The notes below the pieces were generated by a model, which was not told the origin of the DNA, made no database searches, and saw only the letters and a program-made list of their open reading frames with translations. Below, in pieces: positions 61,723 through 64,000 of a stretch of 64,000 nt of DNA (the first letter of the stretch is position 1; every line of letters begins with the position of its first letter). Source of the stretch: Glaciecola sp041380235 (GTDB lineage Bacteria > Pseudomonadota > Gammaproteobacteria > Enterobacterales > Alteromonadaceae); NCBI RefSeq assembly GCF_041380235.1, contig NZ_JBGIYY010000002.1, positions 124,001 through 188,000 on the forward strand, in the 5' to 3' direction. The position numbers and the translations under genes were made by a program.

Positions 61723-62592
61723 ATGCTTGCATCCGAAATCTCGGTTACTCAGCTGGTATCAGAGATACATCATCCTGCTTTGCGTATCTTGTATACGACT
61801 TCTAACCATGCAGCGGCGTCTAAGCCACAAAGCGTGATTCAACAGCCCTCGGCGTTTATCCCAGGCTCACAATTATTCGATTTTAAAGATGTTATCGTTG
61901 ATAAACATTCAGATTTGACTAACACCATGCCGTGCAAAGAAGTGTTTGAGCAAGAGGTTCGGCGTTTGGGAATTAATGTTGATACCGATATCGTCGTCTA
62001 CGATGACATTGGAAACTTTTGTGCGTCAAGGGTTTGGTTCATGTTTAAAAGCATGGGACACGATTCTATTAAAGTTTTATCAGGCGGCTTAGGAGAGTGG
62101 CTCTCGACAGGCGCTAGCACCCAAGATGGTTTGTCAAATGCGACTGCACTGGGCAATTTCAAGGCACATCCAAATCCTCATTATCAATTTGTCGATAAAG
62201 ACTTTATAGCTGGTCAGATAGCCTGCGTTGATAAACCGCAGTTACCATTATTTGATGCGCGCAGTGCCCCTCGATTTAGCGGCGCAGTCCCCGAGCAAGA
62301 CCCTCGCCTGCGTAGCGGTCATATTTTTAATTCTGGCAATATCCATTACCAGCGCCTGCAAGAAAAAAATGGTGCGTATTTGCCAATTCAACAGATTAAA
62401 GAGATTTTTCAAGACGCTACGCCCGATGACATGAAGCATGCGGCAATGGCTTTTACCTGCGGCAGTGGGGTTACCGCATGTATTTTAGCGCAAGCTGCTG
62501 ACGCAGTCGGATATTCGCCTTTATATGTTTACGACGGGTCTTGGTCAGAGTGGGGAAAATGTGAAGAGCTACCAATGAGCACTGGAGAATAA
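61723..62592 (+). CDS. Sulfurtransferase, two rhodanese domains (3-mercaptopyruvate type)
   Basis: This is a 289-residue protein with an inactive N-terminal and an active C-terminal rhodanese domain. The persulfide Cys is C246 in FTCGSGVTACILA; the CGSGV(T/S) loop favours 3-mercaptopyruvate over thiosulfate. Other family features are VVYDDIGNFCASRVWFMFKSMGHDSIKVLSGGLGEW and PLFDARSAPRFSG. Probably SseA-like. The RhtB-type exporter gene starts two bases after its stop. Confidence 0.88.
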   Translation: MLASEISVTQLVSEIHHPALRILYTTSNHAAASKPQSVIQQPSAFIPGSQLFDFKDVIVDKHSDLTNTMPCKEVFEQEVRRLGINVDTDIVVYDDIGNFCASRVWFMFKSMGHDSIKVLSGGLGEWLSTGASTQDGLSNATALGNFKAHPNPHYQFVDKDFIAGQIACVDKPQLPLFDARSAPRFSGAVPEQDPRLRSGHIFNSGNIHYQRLQEKNGAYLPIQQIKEIFQDATPDDMKHAAMAFTCGSGVTACILAQAADAVGYSPLYVYDGSWSEWGKCEELPMSTGE

Positions 62593-62593
62593 A

Positions 62594-63220
62594 TTGGGTA
62601 TCGATTTTACCGTTTGGCTAAGCATTGCGGTGATGCACGCCTTTGCTGTGGCCAGTCCTGGGCCTGATTTTGCGGTCGTAATGAAGCAAAGCCTTCAGCA
62701 GGGCCGTAAAATAGGCATTATAACTAGCTTAGGGGTTGGCTCAGCGATTTTACTGCATGTTGCTTATTCCATATTGGGCGTAAGTTTGCTGATTAAGGCA
62801 ACACCTTGGATTTACAATGCCTTAATCTATGCTGCTGCCTTGTACTTAGTGTGGATGGGAATAGGGGGCTTGCGCAGTGGCGCTACTAGTGGAAAAGACT
62901 CCGCAATCAAGGATGTAAGCGCGCAAAGTGCTGTAAGAGCGTTTATCGTAGGATTTATTACTAATGGCCTTAACCCCAAAGCAACCCTCTTTTTCTTTAC
63001 CCTTTATACCTTAGCAATACCCGCAGAATCGACTTTAGTGGCTAAGAGCATATATGGGGTATATTTAGCGCTCGCCACAGGCTGTTGGTTTGTGTTGGTC
63101 AGTGTATTGGTAAGTCACCAGCGTGTACGCCGCGCTTACGTCTCGCATGGCTACATTTTTGATCGTGTAATGGGCGCAGTCTTGATTGTTATGGCAATTA
63201 TATTAGTGGTCACTCAATAA
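62594..63220 (+). CDS. LysE/RhtB-family amino-acid exporter
   Basis: This is a 208-residue protein with six hydrophobic segments. The family signature at the N-terminus, AVASPGPDFAVVMKQSLQQGRKIGIITSLGVGSA, is present, and GFITNGLNPKATLFFFTLY is the usual second motif. The start is TTG two bases after the sulfurtransferase stop. The family exports threonine, homoserine and related amino acids; the substrate cannot be read from sequence. Operon pairing with a sulfurtransferase might hint at a sulfur amino acid, which is speculation. Confidence 0.88.
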   Translation: MGIDFTVWLSIAVMHAFAVASPGPDFAVVMKQSLQQGRKIGIITSLGVGSAILLHVAYSILGVSLLIKATPWIYNALIYAAALYLVWMGIGGLRSGATSGKDSAIKDVSAQSAVRAFIVGFITNGLNPKATLFFFTLYTLAIPAESTLVAKSIYGVYLALATGCWFVLVSVLVSHQRVRRAYVSHGYIFDRVMGAVLIVMAIILVVTQ

Positions 63221-63276
63221 TTGGTGTTAACATTGACCGTAGGTTATTTTATAGATTTGCTTACATTTAGGTGATA

Positions 63277-64000
63277 ATGAAAGACGACGCTCATATTAAG
63301 CGCATGCTCGCAAAAGAGTACAATTTTGATGTAAAAAATGTCTTATCGCGGGCGCGTGAGCTAAGTGCAAACAACAATTGGATTTTGGTCCAAGGTATAT
63401 TGGCCTTGGTCGGTATGGCTTTAGTTCTCGGCTTTATATTCATTCAAACCTTCAATATTACTACGCCTGAAGATCTGCAGTTAGTGTCTAACACACAAAA
63501 TGTGCTGGCCAGTTTAGTCATCAATGTAGTGTTGGCGCCGGTATTTGCGGGTATCGCCATGTTGGCCATTTCAACAGTGAGAGGCGTGGTAGCTAAACCA
63601 ATAAATGTGTTCGCTTACGTCAGCTATATATTGCCACTAGGTGTAGCGTCCTTGTTAATCTCCATTGCCACTGATATCGGCATGATGCCGTTTGTCCTGC
63701 CTGCTTTTTACGTGTTTATGGCGACCACCTTTACTTTGCCTCTAATTGTGGATAAACAGCTCACGCCGTTTTCAGCTATTTTTTTGTCAATACGAATGAC
63801 GAATGCCTATTTATTTCAAATGAGCATTATTTTTCTCATATTTTTAGCGCTGTTTGTGGGGGTTGTGCTCACCTTTGGTTTTGCCTTGATTTGGGTTGGT
63901 CCGTATTTTTATAATGTCAAAGCGGTGCTCTACACTGAACTTTTTTGTTCTGCGGAGTCAACAGAACAATCTCAGCCTAAAGATACAGGAGTGTTTGATG
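63277..64000 (+). CDS. Multi-pass membrane protein, 3' end beyond the window
   Basis: An ATG at 63277 opens a frame that runs to the window edge without a stop, at least 241 codons. The protein begins MKDDAHIKRMLAKEYNFDV, a charged cytosolic stretch, then has hydrophobic segments including ILALVGMALVLGFIFIQ, ASLVINVVLAPVFAGIAML, YILPLGVASLLISIATD, VLPAFYVFMATTFTLPLIV and IIFLIFLALFVGVVLTFGF. It looks like a five-helix inner-membrane protein of unknown function. The end is missing, so length and family are open. Confidence 0.75.
   Translation, partial: MKDDAHIKRMLAKEYNFDVKNVLSRARELSANNNWILVQGILALVGMALVLGFIFIQTFNITTPEDLQLVSNTQNVLASLVINVVLAPVFAGIAMLAISTVRGVVAKPINVFAYVSYILPLGVASLLISIATDIGMMPFVLPAFYVFMATTFTLPLIVDKQLTPFSAIFLSIRMTNAYLFQMSIIFLIFLALFVGVVLTFGFALIWVGPYFYNVKAVLYTELFCSAESTEQSQPKDTGVFD

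Noticed and set aside
1..64000. Mobile elements, prophage or CRISPR arrays
   Set aside because: No transposase, integrase, phage structural gene, terminal inverted repeats or regularly spaced repeats recognised.

Overview
The window reads as chromosomal DNA of a marine gammaproteobacterium of the Alteromonadales (Alteromonas / Paraglaciecola / Glaciecola-like). I infer this from protein resemblance and gene order: purM-purN beside hda, arsC-wrbA-DUF2069, bepA-perM-prxQ-gcvR-dapA-bamC-purC, nrdA-nrdB-yfaE, ubiG/gyrA, serC-aroA-cmk-rpsA-ihfB-lapA-lapB-pyrF, lrp-ftsK-lolA-rarA-crcB-serS, the tusDCB/tusE cluster with yccA, and uvrY-uvrC-pgsA-tRNAs. Base composition is moderately AT-rich throughout. 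I see no insertion sequence, prophage, CRISPR array or integron. It is mostly core genome with small accessory patches.

Layout. 1-8.4 kb: a cut-off LuxR-type regulator fused by overlap to adenosine deaminase; fadE behind a FadR-like operator; purM-purN-DUF3108 leftwards; DUF2066 and hda rightwards. 8.4-19 kb: an arsC-wrbA-DUF2069-lipoprotein operon, the lipoprotein carrying an HExxH peptidase signature, then envelope and metabolism genes (TlpA-like, bepA, perM, prxQ, gcvR, dapA, bamC, purC). 19-23.3 kb: nrdA-nrdB-yfaE leftwards behind paired NrdR-like boxes. 23.3-34.7 kb: ubiG, gyrA, serC, aroA, cmk, rpsA, ihfB, lapA, lapB, pyrF. 34.7-45.4 kb: ald and lrp divergent around an Lrp-like box, ftsK, lolA, rarA, crcB, serS, the sulfur-relay genes for tRNA thiolation, yccA and a tRNA-Ser.

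45.4-57.5 kb is the accessory-looking part. It holds a PepSY membrane protein with a frameshifted C-terminus, upp, a YiiX/YebB-like hydrolase, an FKBP lipoprotein, and a class-V PLP enzyme divergent from its own AsnC-type regulator. Next come a MarR regulator divergent from a membrane-anchored small catalase-like peroxidase plus cytochrome b561, a 59-codon ORF behind a 26-bp perfect palindrome, an unknown outer-membrane-like protein, a zinc-ribbon protein and a stand-alone Cache-domain protein. 57.5-64 kb returns to core genes: uvrY, uvrC, pgsA, tRNA-Gly/Cys/Leu, a small lipoprotein, a sulfurtransferase, a LysE/RhtB exporter and a cut-off membrane protein.

The best candidate for an undescribed system is the MarR / small-peroxidase / cytochrome b561 cluster at about 51.5-54.3 kb. 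The same dyad (ATCTTGA-2 bp-TCAAGAT) occurs in the marR-peroxidase intergenic region and again, as the core of a perfect 26-bp palindrome, upstream of the small ORF. This suggests one regulator controlling a periplasm-facing, possibly quinol-fed peroxide-removal module. Function and regulation are inference; the motif and gene order are visible.
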